From contig NZ_QOHF01000019.1 of NCBI RefSeq assembly GCF_003319115.1, forward strand, positions 35,402 through 99,401: DNA of 64,000 bases, written 5' to 3'. Of the stretch, positions 11,891-23,901 are shown in pieces. Position 1 is the stretch's first letter, and each line of letters starts with the position of its first letter. Both the position numbers and the translations under genes were made by a program. The notes under the pieces are model-generated. The model was not told the DNA's origin. It saw only the letters and a program-made list of their open reading frames with translations, and did not search any database. The stretch comes from Geodermatophilus sp. TF02-6. Lineage in GTDB: Bacteria; Actinomycetota; Actinomycetes; Mycobacteriales; Geodermatophilaceae.

Positions 11891-13152
11891 CCGACGTCCT
11901 CCGTGCCCCCAAGGGCACCTTCGACGTCCTGCCGCCGGAGTCCGAGCGGTTCCTCGCCGTCCGCGAGACGCTGACCGCGCCGCTGCGGCGGGCCGGGTAC
12001 GGCTACGTCGAGACGCCGGTGTTCGAGGAGACCGCCGTCTTCTCCCGCGGGGTGGGCGAGTCCACCGACGTGGTGACCAAGGAGATGTACACCTTCGCCG
12101 ACCGGGCGGGGCGCTCGCTCACCCTGCGCCCCGAGCTCACCGCCGGGCTGATGCGCGCGTTCATCGAGCACCGGCTGCACACCGCTGCGCTGCCGGTGAA
12201 GCTGTGGACCGTCGGGTCGGCGTTCCGCTACGAGCGGCCCCAGGCCGGCCGGTACCGGCACTTCACCCAGGTGGACATGGAGGCCCTCGGCGTCGACGAC
12301 CCGGCGCTGGACGCCGAGGTCGTCGCGCTGGGGGTGCAGGGGTTCCGCGACCTGGGGCTGACCGACTTCGAGCTGCTGCTGACCTCGCTGGGCGACGCGA
12401 CCTGCCGGCCGCAGTACCGCGAGCAGCTGGTCGAGTACCTCGCGAAGCTCGACCTCGACGAGGAGACCCGCCGGCGGGCGGAGATCAACCCGCTGCGGGT
12501 GCTCGACGACAAGCGCCCCGAGGTGCAGGCCCAGCTCGAGGACGCGCCGGTCGTGGTCGACCACCTCTCGGACTCGGCGAGGGTGCACTACGACGCCGTC
12601 CGCCAGTACCTCACCGACCTCGGCGTGACCTGGACCGAGGCGCCCAGGCTGGTGCGCGGGCTGGACTACTACACGAAGACGACGTTCGAGTTCGTGCACT
12701 CCGGGCTGGGCGCTCAGTCGGCGATCGGCGGCGGCGGCCGCTACGACGGGCTGTCGGCGGCGCTCGGCGGGCCGGACGTCTCCGGCATCGGCTACGCCGT
12801 GGGGGTCGACCGCACGCTGCTGGCCGTGCAGGCCGAGGGCCTGGACATCGTGCCCTCGACCGGCGTGCAGGTGTTCGTCGTGCCGCTGGGGCCCGCGGCC
12901 AAGCGCGTGGCGGTGCGGCTGGTCGGGCGGCTGCGGGCGGCCGGCGTCGCCACGGACACGGTGTACGGCGACCGCGGGCTCAAGGGCGCGATGAAGGCCG
13001 CCGACCGGTCGGGCGCCTCGCACGCGGTGGTGATCGGCGAACGCGACCTGGCCGAGGGCGTCGGCCAGCTGCGCGACCTGCGCACGGGCGAGCAGACCGC
13101 CGTCCCGGTCGGTGAGCTGTCCGAACGGGTTCGTGGAACGGTGGGGACGTGA
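11887..13152 (+). CDS. hisS: Histidyl-tRNA synthetase
   Basis: 421-residue class II synthetase charging tRNA-His. The N-terminus [12 protein letters not shown], motif 2 region [20 protein letters not shown], the histidine signature [13 protein letters not shown] and motif 3 with [11 protein letters not shown] and GYAVGVDR are all present, followed by the C-terminal anticodon-binding domain. Length is normal. GTG start inside the stop of the MBL gene; overlaps the following aldo/keto reductase by 4 nt. Confidence 0.97.
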   Translation: MTDVLRAPKGTFDVLPPESERFLAVRETLTAPLRRAGYGYVETPVFEETAVFSRGVGESTDVVTKEMYTFADRAGRSLTLRPELTAGLMRAFIEHRLHTAALPVKLWTVGSAFRYERPQAGRYRHFTQVDMEALGVDDPALDAEVVALGVQGFRDLGLTDFELLLTSLGDATCRPQYREQLVEYLAKLDLDEETRRRAEINPLRVLDDKRPEVQAQLEDAPVVVDHLSDSARVHYDAVRQYLTDLGVTWTEAPRLVRGLDYYTKTTFEFVHSGLGAQSAIGGGGRYDGLSAALGGPDVSGIGYAVGVDRTLLAVQAEGLDIVPSTGVQVFVVPLGPAAKRVAVRLVGRLRAAGVATDTVYGDRGLKGAMKAADRSGASHAVVIGERDLAEGVGQLRDLRTGEQTAVPVGELSERVRGTVGT

Positions 13153-14135
13153 GCGTGGAGCAGCGGCCGCTCGGCCGGACGGGGGCCGACGTCAGCGTCG
13201 TCGGCCTGGGCACCTGGCAGCTCGGCGGCGATTGGGGGGACGTCGACGACGACACCGCCGCCGAGGTGCTCGACGCCGCCCTCGACGCCGGGGTGACCCT
13301 GCTCGACACCGCCGACGTCTACGGCGACGGGCGCTCGGAGCAGCGCATCCGCAAGGCGCTGGTCGCCCGCGCGGAGCGGCCGTTCGTCGCGACCAAGGCC
13401 GGCCGCCGCGCAGACCCGTTCGAGGCCGCCACGTTCACGCCGGAGAACCTGCGCGCCTGGATCGACCGGTCCCGCCGCAACCTCGGCGTCGACACCCTGG
13501 ACCTGGTGCAGCTGCACTGCCCGCCGACCGCGGTCTACGCAGACGGGCGGGTGTACGACACCCTCGACGGCTTCGTGGCCGACGGCTCGATCGCCGCGTA
13601 CGGCGTCTCGGTGGAGACCGTCGCCGAGGGGCTGACCGCGTTGGAGCACCCGGGGGTGCAGTCGATCCAGGTGATCCTCAACGTCTTCCGGCGCAAGCCG
13701 ACCGAGGAGCTGCTGCCCGCGGCGGCCAAGGCGGGTGTCGGCGTCCTCGCCCGCGTGCCGCTGGCCAGCGGTCTGCTGAGCGGTAAGTACGACGAGTCGA
13801 CGCAGTTCCCGCCGGACGACCACCGCACCTTCAACCGCCACGGGGAGGCCTTCGACGTCGGAGAGACCTTCTCCGGCGTCCCCTTCGAGGTGGGGGTGCA
13901 GGCGGCCCGCGAGGTCGCCGAGATCGCCGGCGACGCCCCGACGGCGGCCTTCGCCCTGCGCTGGGTGATCGACCAGCCCGGCGTCACGTCGGTCATCCCC
14001 GGCGCCCGGACGCCTGCGCAGGTGCGCGGCAACGTCGCCGCCGCCGCGCTGCCGCCCCTGACCGACACCCAGCTGGCCGACCTCGAGCGGCTGTACGACG
14101 AGCGCATCCGCGCCCACGTGCACGACCGCTGGTGA
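13149..14135 (+). CDS. Aldo/keto reductase
   Basis: 328-residue NADPH-dependent oxidoreductase of the AKR superfamily (TIM barrel). The catalytic tetrad is visible as D53, Y58 (DTADVYGDG), K83 (FVATKAG) and H123 (LVQLHCPP). The C-terminal cofactor pocket [12 protein letters not shown] is present. GTG start overlaps hisS, so it is expressed with an aminoacylation gene without an obvious functional link. Its physiological substrate cannot be inferred; general aldehyde or ketone detoxification is plausible. Confidence 0.9.
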   Translation: MSVEQRPLGRTGADVSVVGLGTWQLGGDWGDVDDDTAAEVLDAALDAGVTLLDTADVYGDGRSEQRIRKALVARAERPFVATKAGRRADPFEAATFTPENLRAWIDRSRRNLGVDTLDLVQLHCPPTAVYADGRVYDTLDGFVADGSIAAYGVSVETVAEGLTALEHPGVQSIQVILNVFRRKPTEELLPAAAKAGVGVLARVPLASGLLSGKYDESTQFPPDDHRTFNRHGEAFDVGETFSGVPFEVGVQAAREVAEIAGDAPTAAFALRWVIDQPGVTSVIPGARTPAQVRGNVAAAALPPLTDTQLADLERLYDERIRAHVHDRW

Positions 14136-14170
14136 CTCCGCTCCCTGAGACCTGAGAAAGGCACACCCCA

Positions 14171-15946
14171 GTGCTCCGCACCCACGACGCCGGCACGCTG
14201 CGCGCGTCCGACGCCGGTTCCACCGTCACCCTCGCCGGGTGGGTCGCCCGCCGCCGCGACCACGGCGGCGTGGTCTTCGTCGACCTGCGCGACGCCTCGG
14301 GCTACGTCCAGGTCGTCGTCCGCGAGGAGCAGGCCCACGCGCTGCGCAACGAGTTCTGCGTGCTGGTCACCGGCGAGGTGCGTCGGCGGCCGGAGGGCAA
14401 CGAGAACCTCGAGCTGCCCACCGGGGAGATCGAGGTGGTCGCCACCGAGCTGCGGGTCCTCGCGCCGTCCGCGCCGCTGCCGTTCCCGGTCGAGACCGAT
14501 CAGGCCGCCAGCGACGACGTCCGCTACAAGTACCGCTACCTCGACCTGCGCCGGCAGGGGCCGGCCCGGGCGATCCGGCTGCGCAGCGAGGTCAACCGGA
14601 TCGCCCGCGGGGTCATGGCGCGGCACGGCTTCGTCGAGGTGGAGACGCCGGACCTGACCCGCTCCACGCCCGAGGGTGCGCGCGACTTCGTCGTCCCGGT
14701 GCGGCTGCAGCCGGGCAAGTGGTACGCGCTGCCGCAGTCGCCGCAGCTGTTCAAGCAGCTGCTGATGATCGGCGGGCTGGAGCGCTACTTCCAGATCGCC
14801 CGCTGCTTCCGGGACGAGGACTTCCGCGCCGACCGGCAGCCGGAGTTCACCCAGCTGGACTTCGAGATGAGCTTCGTCGAGCGCGACGACGTGCTGGGGG
14901 TGATCGAGGACGTCGTCCGCGCGCTGTGGGCCGAGTTGGCCTCGTACGAGGTGCCGGAGATCCCGCGGATGAGCTACCGCGAGGCGATGGACCGCTTCGG
15001 CTCGGACAAGCCCGACCTGCGGTTCGGGCTGGAGCTCACCGAGCTGACGTCGTTCTTCGCCGAGACGCCGTTCCGGGTCTTCCAGGCCCCCTACGTGGGG
15101 GCCGTGGTCATGCCCGGTGGCGGCTCGCAGCCGCGGCGGGCGTTCGACGCCTGGCAGGACTGGGCCCGTTCGCGGGGGTACCGCGGGCTGGCGTACGTGA
15201 CCGTCGGGGAGGACGGCACCCTCGGCGGGCCGGTCGCCAAGAACATCTCCGAGCCCGAGCGCGAGGGGCTGGTCGCCGCCGTCGGTTCGCAGCCCGGCGA
15301 CTGCGTGTTCTTCGCCGCCGGTCCCCGCCGCTCGTCGCAGGAGCTGCTCGGCGCGGCGCGCAACGAGATCGCCCGCCGGCTGGAGCTGATCGAGCCCGGC
15401 ACGTGGTCGTTCCTGTTCGTCGTCGACTTCCCGATGTTCGAGCAGCTCGAGGACGGCGAGTGGACGTTCACGCACCACCCGTTCACCTCGCCCACCCCCG
15501 AGTGGCGGGAGCGGTTCGCCGAGGACAAGGCGAACGCGCTGTCCGACGCCTACGACCTGGTGGTCAACGGCAACGAGCTGGCCAGCGGCTCGGTCCGCAT
15601 CGCCGACCCGGAGCTGCAGGAGCGGGTGTTCGAGACCCTCGGGATGTCCCGGGAGGAGGCCCGCGAGCGGTTCGGGTTCTTCCTCGAGGCGTTCTCCTAC
15701 GGCCCGCCGCCGCACGCCGGCGCCGCGCTCGGCTGGGACCGGCTGACCGCGCTGCTGGCCGGCGTCGACTCGATCCGGGAGGTCATCGCCTTCCCCAAGA
15801 CCGGCGCCGGGTACGACCCGCTGACGGGTGCGCCGACGCCGATCACCGAGGCGCAGCGCAAGGAGGCCGGCATCGACGCGAAGCCGCAGGAGCCGCCCCT
15901 GCCCGGCGAGCCCGGCGCCCCCGGGCCGAGCGACCCGACCCGCTGA
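14171..15946 (+). CDS. aspS: Aspartyl-tRNA synthetase
   Basis: 591-residue bacterial-type class II synthetase. The N-terminal OB anticodon-binding domain ([19 protein letters not shown]) is followed by motif 2 ([18 protein letters not shown]), the bacterial GAD insertion domain (about 280-420) and motif 3 ([11 protein letters not shown]). The length matches the long bacterial form. Whether it also misacylates tRNA-Asn, as in species lacking AsnRS, cannot be decided here. GTG start with AGAAAGG upstream; 35 nt after the reductase gene and followed directly by a hairpin repeat. Confidence 0.97.
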   Translation: MLRTHDAGTLRASDAGSTVTLAGWVARRRDHGGVVFVDLRDASGYVQVVVREEQAHALRNEFCVLVTGEVRRRPEGNENLELPTGEIEVVATELRVLAPSAPLPFPVETDQAASDDVRYKYRYLDLRRQGPARAIRLRSEVNRIARGVMARHGFVEVETPDLTRSTPEGARDFVVPVRLQPGKWYALPQSPQLFKQLLMIGGLERYFQIARCFRDEDFRADRQPEFTQLDFEMSFVERDDVLGVIEDVVRALWAELASYEVPEIPRMSYREAMDRFGSDKPDLRFGLELTELTSFFAETPFRVFQAPYVGAVVMPGGGSQPRRAFDAWQDWARSRGYRGLAYVTVGEDGTLGGPVAKNISEPEREGLVAAVGSQPGDCVFFAAGPRRSSQELLGAARNEIARRLELIEPGTWSFLFVVDFPMFEQLEDGEWTFTHHPFTSPTPEWRERFAEDKANALSDAYDLVVNGNELASGSVRIADPELQERVFETLGMSREEARERFGFFLEAFSYGPPPHAGAALGWDRLTALLAGVDSIREVIAFPKTGAGYDPLTGAPTPITEAQRKEAGIDAKPQEPPLPGEPGAPGPSDPTR

Positions 15947-15964
15947 GGCCGCCGCAGCCCCGTC

Positions 15965-16023
15965 GTGATCATCGGCGGGTGGCTGCCGCTGTCCGCGTGT
16001 CGGTCAGCCACCTGCCGATGGTC
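15965..16023. repeat. ~60-nt hairpin repeat, copy 1
   Basis: Left arm 15965-15985 begins GTGATCATCGGCGGGTGGC; right arm 16005-16023 is its complement with two mismatches; 19-nt spacer. Nearly identical to copy 2 at 16987, so the two bracket the DUF559 gene. It lies just after aspS and may serve as its terminator. The right arm supplies the stop codon and last six codons of the minus-strand DUF559 gene. Confidence 0.85.
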
Positions 16024-16894
16024 GAGGCATCCCGGGCCGCCAGCCGCGACTCGTCAGTGCTCGGCGCGTGCGGTCGACGACGACCGTGGGGAACTCCGCG
16101 TGCCGTGCGGCGAACCGGAGCACCAGCCAGCCGTCCGCGGCCATCAGCGAGTACCGGTCGATGTCCTTGCCGAACTGCTCCGGTTCCGCGTGCTGCCGAC
16201 CCTCGTACTCCACCAGCACCTTCCACTCTTCGTACCCGAGGTCGCCGTGCGCCACGACCCGCCCCCACCGGTCACGGACGTCGACCTGCTGCTGCGGGTC
16301 CGGCAGGTCGCTGGTGACCAGCCAGTACCGCACCAGGCTCTCCGGGCGGGACATCGACCTCGGCGTGAGGAGGGGCGCGCACCGCCGCACGCGCACCACA
16401 CCGCGGACCCGGGTCGCGCGCTCCAGACGTCGAGCGAGCGCCTCGGCCGGCAGGTGACCGCCGCGCATCAGCGCGTCGCCGACCGCGACGAGTTCGTGGG
16501 ACGGGAGGCGCTCGGCGAGGTCGAGCCAGGTCTGCGGCCCGGACGTCGTCCGCAGACCGCGGTGCACGACGACGTCCTCCTCGGTGAGCCGGCGCGCGTG
16601 GACGACGAACTCGGCGCGCTGGGGCAGCACCCGGCGCGGGGTCATGGCGACGTGGGCGCGGACCGGCATGTCGACGTGCGTCCCGAGCAGCGCCGCCGCG
16701 GTGCCGTGGCTGTAGGCGGCGTCCGCGGGGAGCAGGCCGGCCAGCAGCGCCAGGCGTTCCCGCTGGTCGATGGCGTCGTCCAGGCGCACGACGAAGTCGT
16801 GGGCCAGCCGGACGAACCGGGAGCCGCGCAGCTGGGCCCGGGTCAGCCCGGCGGCGCGGGCGGAGGCGGTGGTGTAGGCCGGGGGCAGGGACAT
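16004..16894 (-). CDS. DUF559 protein with AbiEi-like N-terminus
   Basis: 296 residues. The N-terminal part (about 1-60, AYTTASARAAGLTRAQLRG and following) resembles the winged-helix region of AbiEi-type antitoxin/regulator proteins. The middle has the VVVHRGLRTT and TWLDLAERLP patterns of this group. The C-terminal 90 residues match DUF559, a Vsr/restriction-endonuclease-like fold, with an EYEGRQH motif and later Asp (KDIDRY). Many actinobacteria carry several such paralogues and their role is unknown. The start has no strong ribosome site. It is bracketed by two copies of a hairpin repeat and its stop lies inside one, suggesting insertion or remodelling. Confidence 0.8.
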   Translation of the reverse strand: MSLPPAYTTASARAAGLTRAQLRGSRFVRLAHDFVVRLDDAIDQRERLALLAGLLPADAAYSHGTAAALLGTHVDMPVRAHVAMTPRRVLPQRAEFVVHARRLTEEDVVVHRGLRTTSGPQTWLDLAERLPSHELVAVGDALMRGGHLPAEALARRLERATRVRGVVRVRRCAPLLTPRSMSRPESLVRYWLVTSDLPDPQQQVDVRDRWGRVVAHGDLGYEEWKVLVEYEGRQHAEPEQFGKDIDRYSLMAADGWLVLRFAARHAEFPTVVVDRTRRALTSRGWRPGMPRPSAGG

Positions 16895-16986
16895 GCGGTC
16901 GACGCTGCCCCGGCTGCACCGTGCGCGGACGAGCCGATGGAAGGCTGTGGAGCCGCGTGAGCCCTGTGGACAGCGGTGCCGCTTCC

Positions 16987-17048
16987 GTGATCATCGGCGG
17001 GTGGCTGCCCGACTCGCCCGGCGGGCGCAGCCACCCGCCGATGGTCAC
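16987..17048. repeat. ~60-nt hairpin repeat, copy 2
   Basis: Left arm 16987-17007 begins GTGATCATCGGCGGGTGGC as in copy 1; right arm 17028-17048 is its complement with one mismatch over 21 bp; the spacer is 20 nt and GC-rich. Same orientation as copy 1. It lies upstream of the DUF559 gene and downstream of the next aldo/keto reductase. Confidence 0.88.
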
Positions 17049-17101
17049 GGCGCGAGGGGGACGGGCGCGGGGATTACGGCACCAGGATCACGGCGCGGGG
17101 T

Positions 17102-17962
17102 TCAGCCGGCGTCGAGGCGGGCGAGCTGCTCGGGGGTCAGCCGCAGGTCCGCCGCCGCGGCCGAGTCGACGATGGACGACGGCCGGGAGGCGCCCGGGAT
17201 CGGGACGACGACGTCGGCCTGCGCCAGGTGCCAGGCCAGCGTCACCCGGTACACCGAGACGCCCAGCTCGCGGGCCACCTCGCTGAACGCGGGTGCCGTC
17301 GACGACAGCGACCCGGCCGAGGACACGCCGCCGAACGGGCTCCACGGCAGGAAGGCCAGCCCGTGCGCCGCGCAGTGCGCCAGCTCGTCGCGGGAGTTCC
17401 GCCAGCCGGGGGAGTACTGGTTCTGCACGCCGACCAGCGCCGGGCCGACGATCGAGCGGGCGACGTCGATCTGGGCGACGTCGGCGTTGGAGACGCCGAC
17501 CATGCGCACCAGCCCGTCGTCGGCCAGGGCCCGCAGCGCGCCCATCGACTCCTCCCACGGCGTGGCCGGGTCCGGCCGGTGGAACTGGTAGAGGCCGATC
17601 GCGTCGACCCCGAGCCGGCGCAGCGACGCCTCGCACGCCCGGCGCAGGTACGCCGGGGAGCCGTCGAGCTCCCAGTCGCTGCCGCGCCGGGTGTGCCCGC
17701 CCTTGGTCGCGACCAGGACGTCGTCCGTGGACCTCCCGTACGAGCGCAGCGCCCGGGCCACGAGCTCCTCGTTGTGGCCGAACTCGGCCTCGCCGGCGGC
17801 GTAGGCGTCGGCGGTGTCGACGAGGGTGACGCCGGCGTCGAGCGCGGCGTGCACCACCGCCTCGGCCTCCTCCGGCGTCGGGCGGTCGGACTTGGTCGAC
17901 AGGGGCATCGCCCCCAGGCCGATGGCGCCCACGGTCACGTCTCCGATGCGTCGCTGCTGCAC
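17102..17962 (-). CDS. Aldo/keto reductase
   Basis: 286-residue AKR-family oxidoreductase. Tetrad residues D49, Y54 ([11 protein letters not shown]), K87 (LVATKGG) and H128 (YQFHRPD) are in place, with the C-terminal [13 protein letters not shown] cofactor motif. It is unrelated in close detail to the reductase at 13149 and belongs to a different AKR subgroup. GTG start; divergent from rarA with 36 nt between start codons, so their promoters overlap. Substrate unknown. Confidence 0.9.
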   Translation of the reverse strand: MQQRRIGDVTVGAIGLGAMPLSTKSDRPTPEEAEAVVHAALDAGVTLVDTADAYAAGEAEFGHNEELVARALRSYGRSTDDVLVATKGGHTRRGSDWELDGSPAYLRRACEASLRRLGVDAIGLYQFHRPDPATPWEESMGALRALADDGLVRMVGVSNADVAQIDVARSIVGPALVGVQNQYSPGWRNSRDELAHCAAHGLAFLPWSPFGGVSSAGSLSSTAPAFSEVARELGVSVYRVTLAWHLAQADVVVPIPGASRPSSIVDSAAAADLRLTPEQLARLDAG

Positions 17963-17984
17963 GGGACCTGTCGTGCCCCCCGGG

Positions 17985-17990
17985 TAGCGT
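17985..17990 (+). promoter_or_regulatory. Probable -10 box of rarA, near-leaderless
   Basis: TAGCGT fits TANNNT and ends 8 nt before the rarA GTG at 17999, so the mRNA would start at or next to the start codon. The same spacing is seen at 11183 and 60248. Confidence 0.45.
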
Positions 17991-17998
17991 CCTCACCC

Positions 17999-19357
17999 GT
18001 GAGTTCGCTGTTCGACGAGCCGGCCGAGGAGGGCGTCGGTGTCGACCCGGGTGCTGGGCGGGTGGGGAGGCCACTCGCCGTCCGGATGCGGCCACGCTCG
18101 CTGGACGAGGTCGTCGGCCAGCAGCACCTGCTCGGCCCCCGCGCCCCGCTGCGCCGGCTGGTCGAGGGCGACGAGCCCATGTCGGTGGTGCTGTACGGCC
18201 CGCCCGGCACCGGCAAGACGACGCTGGCGCACGTCGTGTCCCTGGCCACCCGGCGGCAGTTCGTGCAGCTCTCCGCCCTCGACGCCGGGGTCAAGGAGGT
18301 CCGCGCGGTCATCACCGCCGCCAAGCGCGAGCTCAACTACGCCGGCCGGCGCACCGTGCTGTTCATCGACGAGGTGCACCGCTTCTCCAGGACCCAGCAG
18401 GACAGCCTGCTGTCCGCGGTCGAGGACCGCATCGTCAGCCTGGTCGCCGCGACCACCGAGAACCCCAACTTCAGCGTGGTCGGCCCGCTGCTGTCCCGGA
18501 GCCTGGTCCTCGCCCTGCAGCCGCTGTCCGACGACGACGTCCGCACCGTGCTGCGCCGGGCGCTGACCAGCGACCGCGGGCTGGACGGCGCGGTGACGCT
18601 GACCGCGGAGGCGGAGGAGCACCTGGTCCGGGTCGCCGGGGGCGACGCCCGCAAGGCGCTGACCGCCCTGGAGTCCGGAGCCGGCGCGGCGCGGGCCGCG
18701 GGCGCGACCGAGGTCGACCTGCACACCCTGGAGACGGCGGTCGCCCAGGCCGCCGTCCGCTACGACCGGTCCGGCGACCAGCACTACGACATCGCCAGCG
18801 CGCTGATCAAGTCGATCCGCGGCTCCGACGTCGACGCCGCGCTGCACTACCTGGCCCGCATGGTGGAGGCGGGGGAGGACCCGCGCTTCATCGCCCGCCG
18901 GTTGGTGATCTCCGCCAGCGAGGACGTCGGCATGGCCGATCCGACGGCGCTGCAGACCGCGGTCGCGGCCGCCGACGCGGTGGCCTTCCTCGGCATGCCC
19001 GAGGGGCGGATCCCGCTGGCGCAGGCCGTCGTCCACCTGGCCACCGCGCCGAAGTCCAACGCCGCCTACACCGCCATCGAGCGGGCGATCGCCGACGTCC
19101 GCGCCGGGCTGGCCGGGCCGGTGCCGCCCGGGCTGCGCGACGCCCACTACGCCGGGGCGAAGCAGCTGGGCCACGGCGGGAGCTACGTCTACCCGCACGA
19201 CACGCCCGACGGGATCGTGCCGCAGCAGTACCCGCCCGACGCCCTCGTCGGCCGCGACTACTACCGCCCCACCACGCGCGGTGCCGAGGGCCCGATCGCC
19301 GCCCGACTGGGGAAGCTGCGGGCGATCGTCAGACGGCAGCCGTTCCCCGAGGGGTAG
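17999..19357 (+). CDS. rarA: Replication-associated recombination protein RarA (MgsA)
   Basis: 452-residue AAA+ ATPase acting at stalled replication forks, related to clamp loaders and RuvB. Walker A is GPPGTGKTT (67-75) and Walker B is LFIDEVHRF. The family motif [10 protein letters not shown] (sensor 1), the [12 protein letters not shown] region and the C-terminal tetramerisation domain follow, ending in the [12 protein letters not shown] and YVYPHD patterns. The GTG at 17999 is chosen because the family begins SLFDEP; longer in-frame extensions read through the divergent promoter. Confidence 0.95.
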   Translation: MSSLFDEPAEEGVGVDPGAGRVGRPLAVRMRPRSLDEVVGQQHLLGPRAPLRRLVEGDEPMSVVLYGPPGTGKTTLAHVVSLATRRQFVQLSALDAGVKEVRAVITAAKRELNYAGRRTVLFIDEVHRFSRTQQDSLLSAVEDRIVSLVAATTENPNFSVVGPLLSRSLVLALQPLSDDDVRTVLRRALTSDRGLDGAVTLTAEAEEHLVRVAGGDARKALTALESGAGAARAAGATEVDLHTLETAVAQAAVRYDRSGDQHYDIASALIKSIRGSDVDAALHYLARMVEAGEDPRFIARRLVISASEDVGMADPTALQTAVAAADAVAFLGMPEGRIPLAQAVVHLATAPKSNAAYTAIERAIADVRAGLAGPVPPGLRDAHYAGAKQLGHGGSYVYPHDTPDGIVPQQYPPDALVGRDYYRPTTRGAEGPIAARLGKLRAIVRRQPFPEG

Positions 19358-19567
19358 CGGGCGGGGAACGGACCGGGGCGCGGATGGGGCACCTCCCGCT
19401 TGCGGGGACTGACCGACGGCATGGTCCGGCGTGGTCGCCGAGTCCCCGGTGGGGCACGGACGGCGTCCGGCCGCCCCGGCTACTGTGATCTGGCCGGGCC
19501 GACGTCCCCCGATCGGCGCCGCACGTCCGCGCCGAGACGAGCCGATCCGGAGAACAGGAGGCCCCTC

Positions 19568-20098
19568 GTGTCCCCAGGAGAGTGGGCGGGACTGGTCGCA
19601 GCGCTGGCTCTGCTGCTGCTGGTGGGGCTGCTCGCCGTGCCGCTGCTCAAGCTGGGTCGCACGCTCGACGAGGCGACGCTGGCCATCCGCGAGGCTCGTG
19701 AGCAGGCCGCGTCCGGCTTCCGCTCCGCCCCGCCGGCGGTCCCCTCCGGTCGGGGCGTTCCCGAGCGGGTCGACGACACCCGGGACGAGGTGCCGGGTGC
19801 GGCGACCGGCAGCGCCCCGTCGACCGGCAGCGCCCCGGCGACCGGCAGCGTCCCGGCGACCCGCACGGCCCCGTCGCCCGGCACGGCCCCCTCGGCGGGC
19901 TTCGAGGCTCCGCAGACGAGCGTGGTCGCCGCCACGGTCGGCGGATCCCTGATCAAGGTGGCCGCGTACGGTCACGGCCTGCGCGCCGCGACCCGGCGCC
20001 GGTTGGCCGAGCGTGCCCTGGCCGAGGCCGCCCGCTCCGACCGGGAGCTGCGCCGCGCGCTGCGCACCGCGCGGCAGGGAGCCCGGGGGACGGTGTGA
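19568..20098 (+). CDS. DUF948-like single-pass membrane protein
   Basis: 176 residues. One N-terminal transmembrane helix (about 6-28) is followed by a short helical segment (RTLDEATLAIREAREQ) resembling DUF948, a Pro/Thr/Ser low-complexity linker and a basic C-terminal helix. The linker is built from imperfect 18-bp repeats (about 19800-19880). GTG start with AGGAGG 6 nt upstream. TGATG overlap with the next small gene. The pair lies between rarA and alaS in many actinobacteria; function unknown. Confidence 0.75.
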   Translation: MSPGEWAGLVAALALLLLVGLLAVPLLKLGRTLDEATLAIREAREQAASGFRSAPPAVPSGRGVPERVDDTRDEVPGAATGSAPSTGSAPATGSVPATRTAPSPGTAPSAGFEAPQTSVVAATVGGSLIKVAAYGHGLRAATRRRLAERALAEAARSDRELRRALRTARQGARGTV

Positions 20099-20385
20099 TG
20101 CGTCGGCTGTTCTGGCTCGGGATGGGGACCACCATGGGCGCCCTGGCGATGCGCCGGCTGTCCCGGGTGGCCGAGCGGCTGACCCCGCAGGGCGTCGCCG
20201 GTTCCCTGGCCGAGGCGCTGCACGAGCTCGCCGGGGCGATCGGTGAGTTCGGCGCCGACGTGCGTGCCGCCGCCGCCGAGCGGGAGGCCGAGCTGCGCGC
20301 CCAGACCGGGCTGACCGCCCCGCTGCCGTCATCGGCCCGGCTGCACCTGCCGGCCGCCCGAGGCGTACCCGCCGTCGACCGCTGA
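20098..20385 (+). CDS. Small conserved protein (DUF6167-like)
   Basis: 95 residues starting MRRLFWLGMGTTMG, a short hydrophobic segment, followed by an amphipathic helical region (EALHELAGAIGEFGADVRAAAAEREAEL) that may form a coiled coil. It resembles the small DUF6167 family found just upstream of alaS in actinobacteria; I assign this from memory of gene order and sequence. ATG overlaps the previous stop, so it is translated with the DUF948-like gene. No enzymatic motif. Confidence 0.7.
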   Translation: MRRLFWLGMGTTMGALAMRRLSRVAERLTPQGVAGSLAEALHELAGAIGEFGADVRAAAAEREAELRAQTGLTAPLPSSARLHLPAARGVPAVDR

Positions 20386-20445
20386 GCCCCCGACGCCGGT
20401 CCGCCCCGACCGAGAGACCAGAGCGAGAGACCAGAGTAGGACCTG

Positions 20446-23160
<2,715 letters not shown>

Positions 23161-23165
23161 GCGAG

Positions 23166-23828
23166 GTGTCCGAGCAGCGCCCCGACGACACGGGTCCGGT
23201 GGGGCAGCGCCGGGTGCGCCGCCCGGCGGTGCCGCCACCCCCGCCGGTCCGACCCCGGTCGAACCCCGCCCAGCCGGTGCACCACCGCACCGAGCAGATC
23301 GACCTGTCCGCCGGGTTCCCGCCGGTGCGGCACGAGACCGCGCAGATCGACCTGTCCGGCGGGCTGCCCGGTGGCCTGCCCATCCCGCCCCGCCGGCCGC
23401 GGCAGGGACGCCGGCTGGGCCTCGACGTGGGCACCGTCCGCGTCGGCGTGGCGATCTCCGACCCGACGGGGACGCTGGCCAGCCCGCTGGAGACGGTGCG
23501 GCGGGCCCGTGACGAGTCCGACCTGGACCGCATCGCCGCCCTCGTGGCGGAACACGAGGTGACCGAGGTGGTCGTGGGGGAGCCGAGGCACCTCTCGGGT
23601 GCGTCGGGCGCCTCGGCGCGGGAGGCCCGTGCCTACGCTCGGGCCCTGGGCGGGCGCATCGGCTCCGTGCCCGTGCACCTCGTCGACGAGAGGCTCTCCA
23701 CCGTGACCGCAGCCAGCTCCCTCCGGGCGAACGGTCTCGACAGCCGTCAGCAGCGCGGGGTGATCGACCAGGCCGCGGCCGTCGTCATCCTCCAGGCCTA
23801 CCTGGACGCCCAGCGGGAGCGCACGTGA
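23166..23828 (+). CDS. ruvX: Holliday junction resolvase-like RuvX/YqgF
   Basis: 220 residues. The C-terminal ~140 form the RNase H-like YqgF domain, with RLGLDVGTVRVGVA, VVVGEPRHLSG, LVDERLSTV and a final Asp in VIDQAAAVVIL. The family is linked to 16S pre-rRNA processing and DNA transactions. The first ~80 residues are a Pro/Arg-rich extension carrying a duplicated motif, TEQIDLSAGFP and TAQIDLSGGLP. I prefer the GTG at 23166 because AGGGAGG lies 8 nt upstream; a GTG at 23157 overlapping the alaS stop is the alternative. Confidence 0.88.
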   Translation: MSEQRPDDTGPVGQRRVRRPAVPPPPPVRPRSNPAQPVHHRTEQIDLSAGFPPVRHETAQIDLSGGLPGGLPIPPRRPRQGRRLGLDVGTVRVGVAISDPTGTLASPLETVRRARDESDLDRIAALVAEHEVTEVVVGEPRHLSGASGASAREARAYARALGGRIGSVPVHLVDERLSTVTAASSLRANGLDSRQQRGVIDQAAAVVILQAYLDAQRERT

Positions 23829-23901
23829 ACGAGCGCGCGAGCTCACCGCCGAGCACAGCGGCGACGCCGGCGTGGCCGACGAGCGCCGGCGGGGCGGGCC
23901 G

